From: a virus
Virus record (IMG/VR): IMGVR_UViG_3300031857_000265
Location: 1-52,703 of that record
Reading direction: 5' to 3' (one strand)
Length of the DNA stretch: 52,703 nt
Shown here: positions 1 through 7,958 of the stretch, in pieces
Layout of the letters: every line of letters starts with the position of its first letter
Position numbering within the stretch: the stretch's first letter is position 1
The notes under the pieces: generated by a model
What the model was told of the DNA's origin: nothing
The model's input: the letters and a program-made list of their open reading frames with translations, nothing else
The model's database searches: none
Program-made: the position numbers and the translations under genes

Positions 1-1
1 G

Positions 2-109
2 TACGTAGACAGGTGGAACGGACAGAACCTGCACGCCTCCGTCGCACCCCTCGAGGGGGCGGAGGCGAGGAAGGCCGAGGTCACCAAGGCCAAATGGAGG
101 AAGTCGTGA
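2..109 (+). CDS. C-terminal end of an upstream gene, unknown function (5' partial)
   Basis: An open frame enters from the left edge and ends at a TGA at 107-109, giving about 35 residues that finish in ...KWRKS. It is charged, with plausible amino-acid composition, and its stop overlaps the GTG start of the next gene in a GTGA, as at many other junctions here. The competing frame over the same bases reads as low-complexity Arg/Gly and is the upstream shadow of the next gene. By position, just ahead of capsid genes, it could be the end of a head-morphogenesis or portal-related gene, but nothing in the short fragment identifies it. Confidence 0.5.
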   Translation, partial: YVDRWNGQNLHASVAPLEGAEARKAEVTKAKWRKS

Positions 110-3100
110 AGCCCGTCGACCGGCGCGACGACCGCACCGCCCTCACGAGGGAGCAGGCCGTCGCCGCGGCGAGGTCAACGGGCTGCGAGGGGGCGCACGA
201 GGTGGAGGGCGGCTGGATGCCGTGTTCGTCGCCCGAGGAACTCAGGCGTGTTTCCGCCTCAGCGGAGAGCGACTCGTGGCTTGAGTCGTCCGTGTCCGAC
301 AAGGGCGGGGTCTCGCCGTCGGGCAGGAGGCGCAAGAGGCGTGTCCGCCGATGGGAGAACCTGGTGGAGAGGTCCTACGGAATGACGGGCGTACCGGGTC
401 TGGGTGTCGTTTCCGCCCCTCCCGCCAAGCCGACGTCGCCGATGGGCGACTCCTACGCCTCGGGACCGTCCGGGGTCATCACGCTGACGGCCGAGGGCAA
501 GGCGTTCGCGCCTTTCACCCCAGAGGTCGGCGACCCCGACGTGTACACCTCCCCCGACGCGGCGAGGATGCGGGCTAGGCAGGTCGGCTGTACGGGGATC
601 AGGAGGTACACCACGCCGTCGGGAAGGCAGGCGTGGATGCCATGCACCACCGGTGTCACCTTCGACAGGAACATGGGATACGGGGCGTACTCTCGTACGG
701 GGAGCCGCCTCGAGTCGGCGAGGGTCGAGCGGGAGGTGCGCAGGCAACTGAGGGCCGCCGGGTTCAGCGGCAAGAAGTCCGCCAGAAGGCTCGCCGCTAC
801 GCCGGCGAAGCCCTCGGAGAGGATCTCGGGCTCCTCCGTCAACAAGCCCGGCTCGTCCGCCTCGGCGAGGAGCGCATCGGGGATCGTGCTCTCGGCGGAG
901 CAGCAGAAGGCACTCGTCGTCAAGGCGAGGGAGCACAACGCCAAGATGCGCGAGGCGGGCAAGCAGAAGTGGTCGAGGACGTCGTCCGCCACGCTCAAGG
1001 CAGTCATGAGGCGTGGCATGGGGGCGTTCAGCTCGTCCCACCGACCCGACGTCTCCTCCCGCCAGCAGTGGGGAATGGGCAGGGTGAACGCGTTCTTGGT
1101 GATGCTCGAGACGGGCAGGCCGAAGAACCCGAGATACACGACGGACAACGACCTCCTGCCCAAGGGCCACCCCTGGAAAGAACGAACGGCCGGTGGTCAG
1201 TCCACCAAGAAGGAGCCGATCGACGCAGACAGGGACGGGTGGGTCGACGAGGGCAAGCCGACGAGGAGGTTCGTCGGTTTCAGCCTCCTCGGTCGCGCCG
1301 CTAGGTCGGGCGCGGCGAGGGCGAGGACGATGGACGTCGCCGGCTCCGGCGGTTCGAGGCGCGGCAAGAGGACCGTCCGCGTCTCGGCTGGGGGCGGCAT
1401 CGCCGGCAGGGCAAGGGCTAGGAGGTTGTCCAGAGAGATCGAGGGCACGGTGTCGCGCATCTCCGAGGGGAGGACGACGCGCCCCGACTTCAAGCCGAGC
1501 ATCACCGGGAACGTCCCGAAGAGGATCTCGTCCGACAGGCTGAGGAGGCTGAAGCCCCAACGCGTGAACCACAACTCGCTCGTCGCAACGCAGAGGGCCT
1601 ACCCGAAGGCTCCGATGCCCGAGGGCGAACACAGGGTCACCACGCTGAAGGAGCTCGGCACCGCCCCCGGGGGCGGCATCGGCAGCACGTTCGACCACTT
1701 CAAGATCGGCTCCGGGGAGATCCCCGCCGAGAGGAAGGCACTCCACGAGGAGATCATCCAGTCGATCCTGTTCGGCGGCGGCAAGTGGTCGCCGAAGAGG
1801 CAGGAGAAACCCGCCGTGTGGTTCATGGGCGGGGGGCCGGCCTCGGGGAAGACGTTCCTGAGGCAGGGCGGCTTCTTCGACACGCCATCCCGTGGCGAGG
1901 CGGTCCACCTCGACGCAGACGAGATCAAGCAGATGATCCCCGAGTTCGACTCGCTCGTCAAGGAACTCACGGACGCGGGCATGGACCCGACCGCCGCGGC
2001 GTCCGCCGTCCACTCCGAATCCACGTACATCCAGAGGCTTGCCATGGCCAGGGCCGCGGAGCAGGGCTTCCACATCGTCCTGGACAGCACGGGCGACGGT
2101 GGGCCGAAGAGCTTCCACTCCAAGATCGACGTCCTCAAGGCGGCCGGCTACAAGGTAAAGGGCAGGTTCGCAGACGTCTCGCTCGGGAAGGCGCTGTCGG
2201 ACGCGAAGACCAGGCAGAAGGAAACGGGGCGCGGAGTACCCGACGACGTCGTCATCGACACCCACATCGACGTGGCAAGGGCGGTGCTGTACGGACTGCA
2301 GTACGACATCTTCGACGACCTGGAGATAGTCAGCAACGAAAACCACTCGTCCCCAACGACCATGGCCGCGTTCAAGGACGGCGTGCTCGTTGTCCACGAC
2401 CCCAAGAAGTGGTCAGAGTTCATCAGCAAGGCCAAACTCGCCTTCACCAATGACTACGAGAGCGACTACTTCGGTGGGGCGGACAGGGGCGCACGGGGCC
2501 GGTCGCCTCGCTCCAAGCCGAGGAAGACGAGGGTAAGTGGTGTCGACGGGGCGGACATGCTCGTCGCCGAGCCGGTTGAGTCTCTTGCTGACGCCCTCCC
2601 GAAGACGGGCATTGACTACCGCAAGGTGAAGGCAGTACCGGCGGAGAAAAGGGCCGCGATCGCGAAGGCCTACAATGGCCTGCCCGACAGGTCGCCGGAG
2701 GCGAAGGCCGCCTACGACGCCCTCGAGGCCGAGATCAGGGAGCAGTTCCGCATGTTGACCGATGACCTCGGGGTGGAGGTCCAGTTTGTCGACGAGGACC
2801 CGTATGCCGACGCCGTGGAGATGATGGACGACGTGGAGAACAACGGTGTCCTGAAGGTGCTGAAGAGTTCTGCGACCGGTGGCCACCCGTATTGGTCGGA
2901 CGAGACCAACGACATGTTCCGCGCCGTCCACGACGCCTTTGGGCATGCCGCCACGGGGCGCGGCTTTGACAGGCACGGCGAGGAGGCGGCCTACCAGGCC
3001 CACCGCTCCATGGTCAAGGACGCCCTGGCGCGTCTCGCCCTCGCCACGGAGACGAGGGGGCAGAACTCATGGCTCATCGAGAACGGTGAGTTCCCCGAGC

Positions 3101-3561
3101 AGAAGATGGCACTCCTCGACGAGGAACTCGCCAAGCAGGCCGGCGGTCTGCCGCAGATGCCGATGATGGCGGCCGTCCCCGACGTCGACCCCCAGCAAGA
3201 GGCCCAGTACGACGTCCCCGCAACGGCCGACCAAGACAACGCCTTCGAGAGCACGAGGTGCCACCACGTGTCCGGCGGCAGGAGGGTCGCAGCCACCGAT
3301 GCGGAGACCGACAGGTCGTCGCTCTACTCGTCGCTCGGCGAGGACGTCAGACTGTCCCCCGAGTCGAGGCAGAGGCTGTACGAGTTCGCCGCCCGCGGGG
3401 GTCAGACCCTCGAGGGGTCGGGCTTCGACGAATCCAACCCCAAGATCGCCGCGTACTTCAAGAGGGCGAAGAAATCGGTCAAGAAGATCGGCAAGGGCAT
3501 CGTGGCGGACATCCCGACCTCGGCGGTCGAGTCGGTCCCCGACACCATCGGTGCGGGATAG
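106..3561 (+). CDS. Large multidomain polyvalent-type protein with zeta-toxin-like kinase domain, next to capsid gene
   Basis: The protein has about 1151 aa. The start is GTG at 106, with GGAGG at 96-100 and GTGA overlap with the upstream stop. Modules in order: two Cys motifs of the form GCxG...WMPC (about residues 30-45 and 160-185), a motif known from phage head-region proteins; a basic region with RRGMGAFSSSHRP and TTDNDLLPKGHP; an EF-hand-like acidic loop DADRDGWVDEG (about 370); a P-loop kinase segment with Walker A GGGPASGKT (575-583) and zeta-toxin-like spacing through about residue 770; and a C-terminal module with FGHAATGRGFDRHGEEAAY (about 945-963). Zeta toxins phosphorylate UDP-N-acetylglucosamine, but whether this domain does is unknown. 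It sits directly before the major capsid gene, where a protease or minor head protein is usual, so it may be packaged. I see no protease motif. The domain calls are by eye, and the kinase is the surest. Confidence 0.75.
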   Translation: MKPVDRRDDRTALTREQAVAAARSTGCEGAHEVEGGWMPCSSPEELRRVSASAESDSWLESSVSDKGGVSPSGRRRKRRVRRWENLVERSYGMTGVPGLGVVSAPPAKPTSPMGDSYASGPSGVITLTAEGKAFAPFTPEVGDPDVYTSPDAARMRARQVGCTGIRRYTTPSGRQAWMPCTTGVTFDRNMGYGAYSRTGSRLESARVEREVRRQLRAAGFSGKKSARRLAATPAKPSERISGSSVNKPGSSASARSASGIVLSAEQQKALVVKAREHNAKMREAGKQKWSRTSSATLKAVMRRGMGAFSSSHRPDVSSRQQWGMGRVNAFLVMLETGRPKNPRYTTDNDLLPKGHPWKERTAGGQSTKKEPIDADRDGWVDEGKPTRRFVGFSLLGRAARSGAARARTMDVAGSGGSRRGKRTVRVSAGGGIAGRARARRLSREIEGTVSRISEGRTTRPDFKPSITGNVPKRISSDRLRRLKPQRVNHNSLVATQRAYPKAPMPEGEHRVTTLKELGTAPGGGIGSTFDHFKIGSGEIPAERKALHEEIIQSILFGGGKWSPKRQEKPAVWFMGGGPASGKTFLRQGGFFDTPSRGEAVHLDADEIKQMIPEFDSLVKELTDAGMDPTAAASAVHSESTYIQRLAMARAAEQGFHIVLDSTGDGGPKSFHSKIDVLKAAGYKVKGRFADVSLGKALSDAKTRQKETGRGVPDDVVIDTHIDVARAVLYGLQYDIFDDLEIVSNENHSSPTTMAAFKDGVLVVHDPKKWSEFISKAKLAFTNDYESDYFGGADRGARGRSPRSKPRKTRVSGVDGADMLVAEPVESLADALPKTGIDYRKVKAVPAEKRAAIAKAYNGLPDRSPEAKAAYDALEAEIREQFRMLTDDLGVEVQFVDEDPYADAVEMMDDVENNGVLKVLKSSATGGHPYWSDETNDMFRAVHDAFGHAATGRGFDRHGEEAAYQAHRSMVKDALARLALATETRGQNSWLIENGEFPEQKMALLDEELAKQAGGLPQMPMMAAVPDVDPQQEAQYDVPATADQDNAFESTRCHHVSGGRRVAATDAETDRSSLYSSLGEDVRLSPESRQRLYEFAARGGQTLEGSGFDESNPKIAAYFKRAKKSVKKIGKGIVADIPTSAVESVPDTIGAG

Positions 3562-3572
3562 CACCTTTCCAC

Positions 3573-3599
3573 TAGACACGCCACACGTCTTGCTACTCT
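3573..3599 (+). promoter_or_regulatory. Probable promoter for the major capsid gene
   Basis: TAGACA at 3573-3578 lies 15 nt before TACTCT at 3594-3599, which is preceded by TGC, making the extended -10 TGCTACTCT. It lies just after the stop of the polyvalent gene and would produce a roughly 80-nt leader rich in A and C, with AAAC repeats, before the AGGAG ribosome site and ATG 3688. The same TGCTAnnnT element occurs before other genes in the window. The spacer is short, so the -35 is uncertain. Confidence 0.45.
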
Positions 3600-3687
3600 T
3601 CGGGGCAGACAAGGAACGGCTGGGTGCTGACCTGAGCCACTGAGTCGGAAAACCGAACGCAAACAAACAAACAGGAGCAAAGCACCC

Positions 3688-5049
3688 ATGTCCAACGACA
3701 AAGCACGAATCAGCGAACTGCAGAACGCGCTTCGCAAGAAGATGGCCGACAACAAGGCCATCGCCGATTCCTTCAAGGTCGAGGAAGGCACCGTCGTGGT
3801 GTCGACCGAGCAGAAGGCGGCCTTCGACGCCAACATGCGCGACATCAAGGAAATCAAGGGCCTGATCGAGGGCCTCGAGTCCATGGGAGAGGTCAGCTCG
3901 TGGTCGAGCGAGCCCGCCGGCGACTCGGTTGGAGCAGCCGCGGCCGCCGGTTCGGCGGCCCGCCCCTCGTACGGCGCCAAGAGCCTCGGACAGCTGTTCA
4001 TCGACTCGCCCGAGTTCAAGTCGCTCAACGGCGGCAAGAACGGCGCGAACATGCCCAGCCCGTTCATCCTCAACTCCGGAGACATCACCGGATCCGGCTG
4101 GGGACAGAAGGACGTGTACAGCGGCTTGCTCGACACGACCGGCCTTTCGTTCACCGGTTTCGGAACCCGTGAGCGCGACCCGCTGGTGATCCCGCCGATG
4201 AGGACCCGTCGCGTCCGCGACCTCTTCCCGGCCCGCACCACCACCGCGGCCGTCATCGAGTACTTCCGCCAGCTGGGCTTCACCACCCCGCCGGTGGATC
4301 CGGCAACCGGCTACCGCGACACCAACGCCGCCGCCCCCGTGGCACAGCGCAGCGGTGGAGCCTTCGCCTCGAAGCCGCAGTCGTCCATGATCTTCGAGGG
4401 TCACCAGGCCCCCGTCCGCACGCTGGCCCACTGGGAAGCCGCGCACCGCAACGTGCTGGCCGACGAGCCCCAGCTGCGCTCGATCATCGACAACGAGCTC
4501 CTCTACGGTCTCCGTCTGCAGGAGGACTACCAGATCCTCCAGGGCGACGGCACCGGCGAGAACCTGCTCGGCGTGCTCGAGACCCCCGGCGTGCAGGAGT
4601 ACGCATGGGCCGATGGAGCCACGACCCCCGTCCCGGACACCAAGGCTGACGCGCTTCGCCGCGCCGCCACCCTGGCGTTCTTGGCCTACTACGAGCCGAC
4701 CGGCGTCGTTCTCCACCCGAACGACTGGGAAGACATCGAGCTGACCAAGAACACGCAGGGCACCTACCTCATGGCCGTGTCCATGCAGGTCGGCTCCGAG
4801 GCGAGGATCTGGCGCATGCCGGTCATCGACACCCCCGCCATCCCCGAGGGCACGGCTCTCGTCGGAGCCTTCGGCACCGGCGCCCAGCTGTACGACCGCG
4901 AGCAGGCGAACATCAGGATCAGCGAGCAGCACGCGGACTTCTTCGTCCGCAACGCCATCGTCATCCTCGCCGAGCAGCGTCTGGCCCTGGCCGTCAAGCG
5001 TCCCGAGGCGTTCGTCAAGGTGGACTTCACCACCGGCGCACCCGACTGA
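3688..5049 (+). CDS. Major capsid protein, HK97 fold
   Basis: The 453-aa protein forms the icosahedral shell. About the first 110 residues are charged and partly coiled-coil (...DANMRDIKEIKGLIEG...), followed by a Ser/Ala/Gly linker, which fits an HK97-type delta domain removed by a maturation protease. The rest has the HK97 capsid pattern, with LRLQEDYQILQGDGTGENLLGV, a typical E-loop/spine-to-P-domain sequence, and ...PTGVVLHPNDW.... Its ATG follows an AGGAG site and an A-rich leader, and a strong hairpin terminator follows the stop. Arginine codons differ from the neighbours: only 3 of 27 are AGG, the rest being almost all CGC or CGT, which suggests selection for high expression. No prohead protease is visible in the window. 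Confidence 0.93.
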   Translation: MSNDKARISELQNALRKKMADNKAIADSFKVEEGTVVVSTEQKAAFDANMRDIKEIKGLIEGLESMGEVSSWSSEPAGDSVGAAAAAGSAARPSYGAKSLGQLFIDSPEFKSLNGGKNGANMPSPFILNSGDITGSGWGQKDVYSGLLDTTGLSFTGFGTRERDPLVIPPMRTRRVRDLFPARTTTAAVIEYFRQLGFTTPPVDPATGYRDTNAAAPVAQRSGGAFASKPQSSMIFEGHQAPVRTLAHWEAAHRNVLADEPQLRSIIDNELLYGLRLQEDYQILQGDGTGENLLGVLETPGVQEYAWADGATTPVPDTKADALRRAATLAFLAYYEPTGVVLHPNDWEDIELTKNTQGTYLMAVSMQVGSEARIWRMPVIDTPAIPEGTALVGAFGTGAQLYDREQANIRISEQHADFFVRNAIVILAEQRLALAVKRPEAFVKVDFTTGAPD

Positions 5050-5086
5050 CCCAGACGGAGTGAGTGGGGAGCGATCCCCCGAAGGA

Positions 5087-5114
5087 AAGGCCCCCGGAGA
5101 AATCCGGGGGCCTT
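5087..5114. terminator. Strong hairpin terminator, probably bidirectional
   Basis: A perfect 12-bp stem (AAGGCCCCCGGA at 5087-5098 with its complement at 5103-5114) is closed by a GAAA tetraloop. It is flanked by A-rich sequence on the left and a T/C-rich tract on the right. It lies between the stop of the capsid gene on the plus strand and the stop of the minus-strand ribonucleotide-reductase unit, so it can end both convergent transcripts. Confidence 0.8.
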
Positions 5115-5127
5115 CCTCGTTCTCGGG

Positions 5128-5508
5128 CTACTGCTTCCTGCCGTTCGCTATCGCCATCGTGTCGCCGCAACCGCGGAGCAGCATGACGGCGTCCTCCGTG
5201 GTGTTGGACGGGTCGTCCTCCCACGCGTAGATGTCACCCGTCTCGGAGTCGACGCACTCCCACGCCAACAGAGCGGCGGGGCGTGTCGTCTGCGGGACGT
5301 CCGTGGCTATTGCCTCTGGGTCATCGCTCAACTTCTTCCACGGGACGCCGGACGCGACCATGATCGCCCCGACGACGCTGACCGTCCCCGTTGCCCTGTT
5401 CCTGACCGCCCCTCTGCAGAGACCCCTCGTCGCCACCTCCCGCGCCGCGACCATGAGGATCGCCGACGCACGGGAGGTGTTCAGTTCAGAGAACGGCACT
5501 TCGGTCAC
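5128..5508 (-). CDS. DUF6197-like protein
   Basis: The 126-aa protein starts at GTG 5508, overlapping the stop of the upstream reductase gene as GTGA, so it is probably translationally coupled. The sequence follows the pattern of the DUF6197 family common in actinophages: a helix (SAILMVAAREVATRGLCRGA), a GAI core element, LLAWECVDSETGDIYAWEDD, and a final T-x-E-D-A-V-M-L-L-R helix. Typical members have CxxGA where this has SVVGA. The family has no established function. It ends next to the bidirectional hairpin. Confidence 0.6.
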   Translation of the reverse strand: MTEVPFSELNTSRASAILMVAAREVATRGLCRGAVRNRATGTVSVVGAIMVASGVPWKKLSDDPEAIATDVPQTTRPAALLAWECVDSETGDIYAWEDDPSNTTEDAVMLLRGCGDTMAIANGRKQ

Positions 5509-7424
5509 TTGACGGGGCAGGCCCCAGTCGCGCAGTCGTCGAGGTCGATGGACATCAGCCCCGCCTCCTCGGAGAGGGCGACGGAGAAGTCGATCTTGGA
5601 GAAGAGCTTCTCGTACTGCTCCTTGCTGACCTCCTCGTACGGGGGGAGCGGGAAGTTGTGGTCGGCGTGCAGGAGGAAGGAGACGCTCTTGACGCTGTTG
5701 TCGTAGTTCTCCTTGAGCCACTCCTTGATGGCGGGTAGTTCCTCCTTGCGGTAGTAGACGGTGACGGAGACGGCGTTGTCGGCCCAGTCCGTCTGCATCC
5801 GCTTGACCCACTCGAGTTGCTCGACGGCCGTCATGTCGGCGGCGAGGACGGAACCCTCGGGCGACTGGCACGGGAACTCGACGACCCATCTGGTGTGGTC
5901 CTCGCGCCCGTCGAGCCCGACGTCGGGGACGACCTTGTAGCCGCGCTTGCGACACTTGTCCACGAGCGGATCGGCGGCGCCGAACCGCACCCTGCGGATG
6001 TAGTACTTGGCGAAGGCGGGGTGGATGCCGGGGGTGACGCCGGGCAGGAGCGAGAGTGTTCCCGACGGCTGGACCGTGGTCAGCCTCACGGACGGCGTGA
6101 TGCCGGTCTGCTCCGAGAACCACTCGTCGTACTGCCTCAGGGCGTCGTACGCCTCGGGGAGCCACGAGAGTTGCTCGGGGGTGCATTGGAGGACTCCGGT
6201 GACCGACTGCCCGAGCCTGCGGTTCTTGTGGACCATCTTGGTGGTCTTCTCGTACGGGTACTCCATGGAGGTGACCGCCTTCTGCACCTTGTACAGGAGG
6301 CGCGAGATCTCCAGCAGGTCGTCCTTGGAGTTGATGTTCGGGAGGAAGATGGTTGACAGGTTGCAGGACTCGCCGTCGGCGAGGCCGATCTCGGCGCACG
6401 GGTTGAAGCCGTCGATTGTCGGGTCGGGTCGGTTCTCGCCGAGCCTGCCGACCTTCCTGGCCAGACCCCTGTTGATGAGTCCGTACGGCTCCCCCGATCC
6501 GTCGTAGCCGCGCCACAACTCGGAGAGGATGTGGTCGTAGGAGTCGGCGTAGACGCTGTTGTTGCTGTTTGCCCTCCACGCCGGGACGGAGCCGCTGGAC
6601 CAGTTCTTGGCCCTGAGGAACAGGACGTCGTCGGGATCGCCAATGGCGATCTGGGCAGAACGGCGGGACGAGCCGGAGATGACGATCCTGCCGATGATGT
6701 TGCAGATGTCGAGGACGTCGACCGACCTGAGCTTCTTGCCCGCGCGGGCCTCCATGACCTTGCAGATGTCCGTGATCCCGTCGATGAGCGCGCCCGGGCC
6801 GGAGGCGGTGCCGCCGAAGGTCTTGAGGGGTGCGCCGAACTCCCTGACGAGGATCGTCGAGTAGGTGAACGACTTGCCGGTGTAGAAGTACGACTTCAGC
6901 ACGGAGTGGACGAGCTTGCGCCACCCCTGCCTGCTGTCGGGGACGATGATGTCGGCGTCGTTGGTGCGTTCGTGGGCGATGGACACCCCGGTCTTCACCT
7001 TGGGCATCTCGTGGATGCGGGAACGCTCCACGGAGTAGCCCACACCGCCACCGAGCATCAGGTAGTCGAACAGCAGCTCGAAGTCCTCAATCTTCTCCAT
7101 GTTGACGAAGTAGCAGTTGTTGAGGCTGGTCCCGTTGTACTTGTTGACGAGCGGTGTACCGAGTTGCCAGAGTGCGCGCCCGGAGAGCGAACACCTGAGG
7201 TTGAAGATGTGGTCGAAGAGCCTCTCGGCCTCGTCGTCGGTCAGGTTCGCACCGATCTGGATGGCCCCGTTGATACAGCGCTCAATCGTCTCGGGCCAGG
7301 TCTCCTTCCTCCCCTCGACGTCGCGCGCGTACGTGCGCAGGTAGACGATCTCGCCGAGGCCACTGAAGCCCCACGGTGCTTGACGGTTGGTGTAGGAGGA
7401 CACGAAGTCCTTGGAGAGTGCCAT
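5505..7424 (-). CDS. nrdJ: Adenosylcobalamin-dependent (class II) ribonucleoside-triphosphate reductase
   Basis: The 639-aa enzyme reduces ribonucleotides to deoxyribonucleotides for phage DNA synthesis. The finger-loop motif NPCAEIGL (N341, C343, E345) supplies the thiyl-radical cysteine. C104 (NNCYF) and C354 (ESCNLS) fit the active-site disulfide pair. The C-terminal CATGACPVK holds the shuttle pair C631/C636, with the same five-residue spacing as the Lactobacillus leichmannii enzyme, making this the monomeric RTPR type. It is about 100 aa shorter than that enzyme (739 aa), mainly from shorter peripheral segments. It needs no oxygen and no second subunit, but it does need vitamin B12 made or imported by the host. 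The A/C-rich leader before the ATG resembles that of the capsid gene. Confidence 0.93.
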   Translation of the reverse strand: MALSKDFVSSYTNRQAPWGFSGLGEIVYLRTYARDVEGRKETWPETIERCINGAIQIGANLTDDEAERLFDHIFNLRCSLSGRALWQLGTPLVNKYNGTSLNNCYFVNMEKIEDFELLFDYLMLGGGVGYSVERSRIHEMPKVKTGVSIAHERTNDADIIVPDSRQGWRKLVHSVLKSYFYTGKSFTYSTILVREFGAPLKTFGGTASGPGALIDGITDICKVMEARAGKKLRSVDVLDICNIIGRIVISGSSRRSAQIAIGDPDDVLFLRAKNWSSGSVPAWRANSNNSVYADSYDHILSELWRGYDGSGEPYGLINRGLARKVGRLGENRPDPTIDGFNPCAEIGLADGESCNLSTIFLPNINSKDDLLEISRLLYKVQKAVTSMEYPYEKTTKMVHKNRRLGQSVTGVLQCTPEQLSWLPEAYDALRQYDEWFSEQTGITPSVRLTTVQPSGTLSLLPGVTPGIHPAFAKYYIRRVRFGAADPLVDKCRKRGYKVVPDVGLDGREDHTRWVVEFPCQSPEGSVLAADMTAVEQLEWVKRMQTDWADNAVSVTVYYRKEELPAIKEWLKENYDNSVKSVSFLLHADHNFPLPPYEEVSKEQYEKLFSKIDFSVALSEEAGLMSIDLDDCATGACPVK

Positions 7425-7470
7425 TGGCCTGCCATCCCTTGCTGTGTTGATTGTTGGTTTGCTTGTTTCG

Positions 7471-7878
7471 TCAGATAATGCCGAGTTCCTCGGCCTTGCT
7501 CTTCGGCATGTATGCCCCCGCCTTGGCGACGAGGACGCGGGTCTTCGTCATGGAGGAAAGGGCCACCTCCCGGTAGACGTCCCTCTCGACGCGGACCATC
7601 TGCTCCTCCGCGGTCTTCTCCGCCAAGGGGGCAAACTGTACACGGATGCTGGGCGGTGGAGGGGCGTCGGGTGAATGGCTCACGCAGTCGCCCGTCGGGT
7701 GGCCGCAGATGATGCACGGCTGCCTGTCGGCCCTCAGTATCGAGACGCCGTCAAGGATCGTTTCCGATGATCCGGAGCCGCTGGAGGAGAACATGACACC
7801 GAACTTACCGCGGTCGCTCGCGCCATCGGAAACCGAAAAGTGGTAGTGTTCGCGACCGCTTTCGCGGCGGTGAATCAT
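7471..7878 (-). CDS. Conserved phage hypothetical with CxxC motif
   Basis: About 135 aa from ATG 7878; a TTG start at 7887 with GGAGG 12 nt upstream is an alternative. It has a Ser/Gly-rich N-terminus, a CIICGHPTGDC Cys cluster that may bind zinc, then a C-terminal segment (VYREVALSSMTKTRVLVAKAG...) ending ...SKAEELGII. The C-terminal pattern resembles small actinophage proteins of unknown function. It is the first gene of the minus-strand reductase unit and is divergent from the methyltransferase. Confidence 0.55.
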   Translation of the reverse strand: MIHRRESGREHYHFSVSDGASDRGKFGVMFSSSGSGSSETILDGVSILRADRQPCIICGHPTGDCVSHSPDAPPPPSIRVQFAPLAEKTAEEQMVRVERDVYREVALSSMTKTRVLVAKAGAYMPKSKAEELGII

Positions 7879-7892
7879 TGACGCCAAACGGC

Positions 7893-7920
7893 TTGCGAAC
7901 CTCCGCCCGGGTGCTATTGT
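7893..7920 (+). promoter_or_regulatory. Probable promoter of the methyltransferase operon
   Basis: TTGCGA (7893-7898), a 16-nt spacer and TATTGT (7915-7920) with an extended -10 TGC give TGCTATTGT. This is the best -35/-10 pair in the window. A leader of about 30 nt ends with GAGAGGTGAC just before ATG 7959. Confidence 0.55.
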
Positions 7921-7958
7921 CGGGGGGAGCAGTACCTACCTAACCACTGAGAGGTGAC

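Noticed and set aside
13-105. Extension of the polyvalent gene to GTG 13 or ATG 94
   Set aside because: The region 2-109 is better explained by the end of another gene in a different frame, and the GGAGG at 96-100 is correctly placed for GTG 106.
259-2397. Long minus-strand frame opposite the polyvalent gene
   Set aside because: Composition is Arg/Val/Gly/Asp-rich antisense typical of G+C-rich DNA, without any recognisable domain. The plus-strand frame carries Walker A and other motifs.
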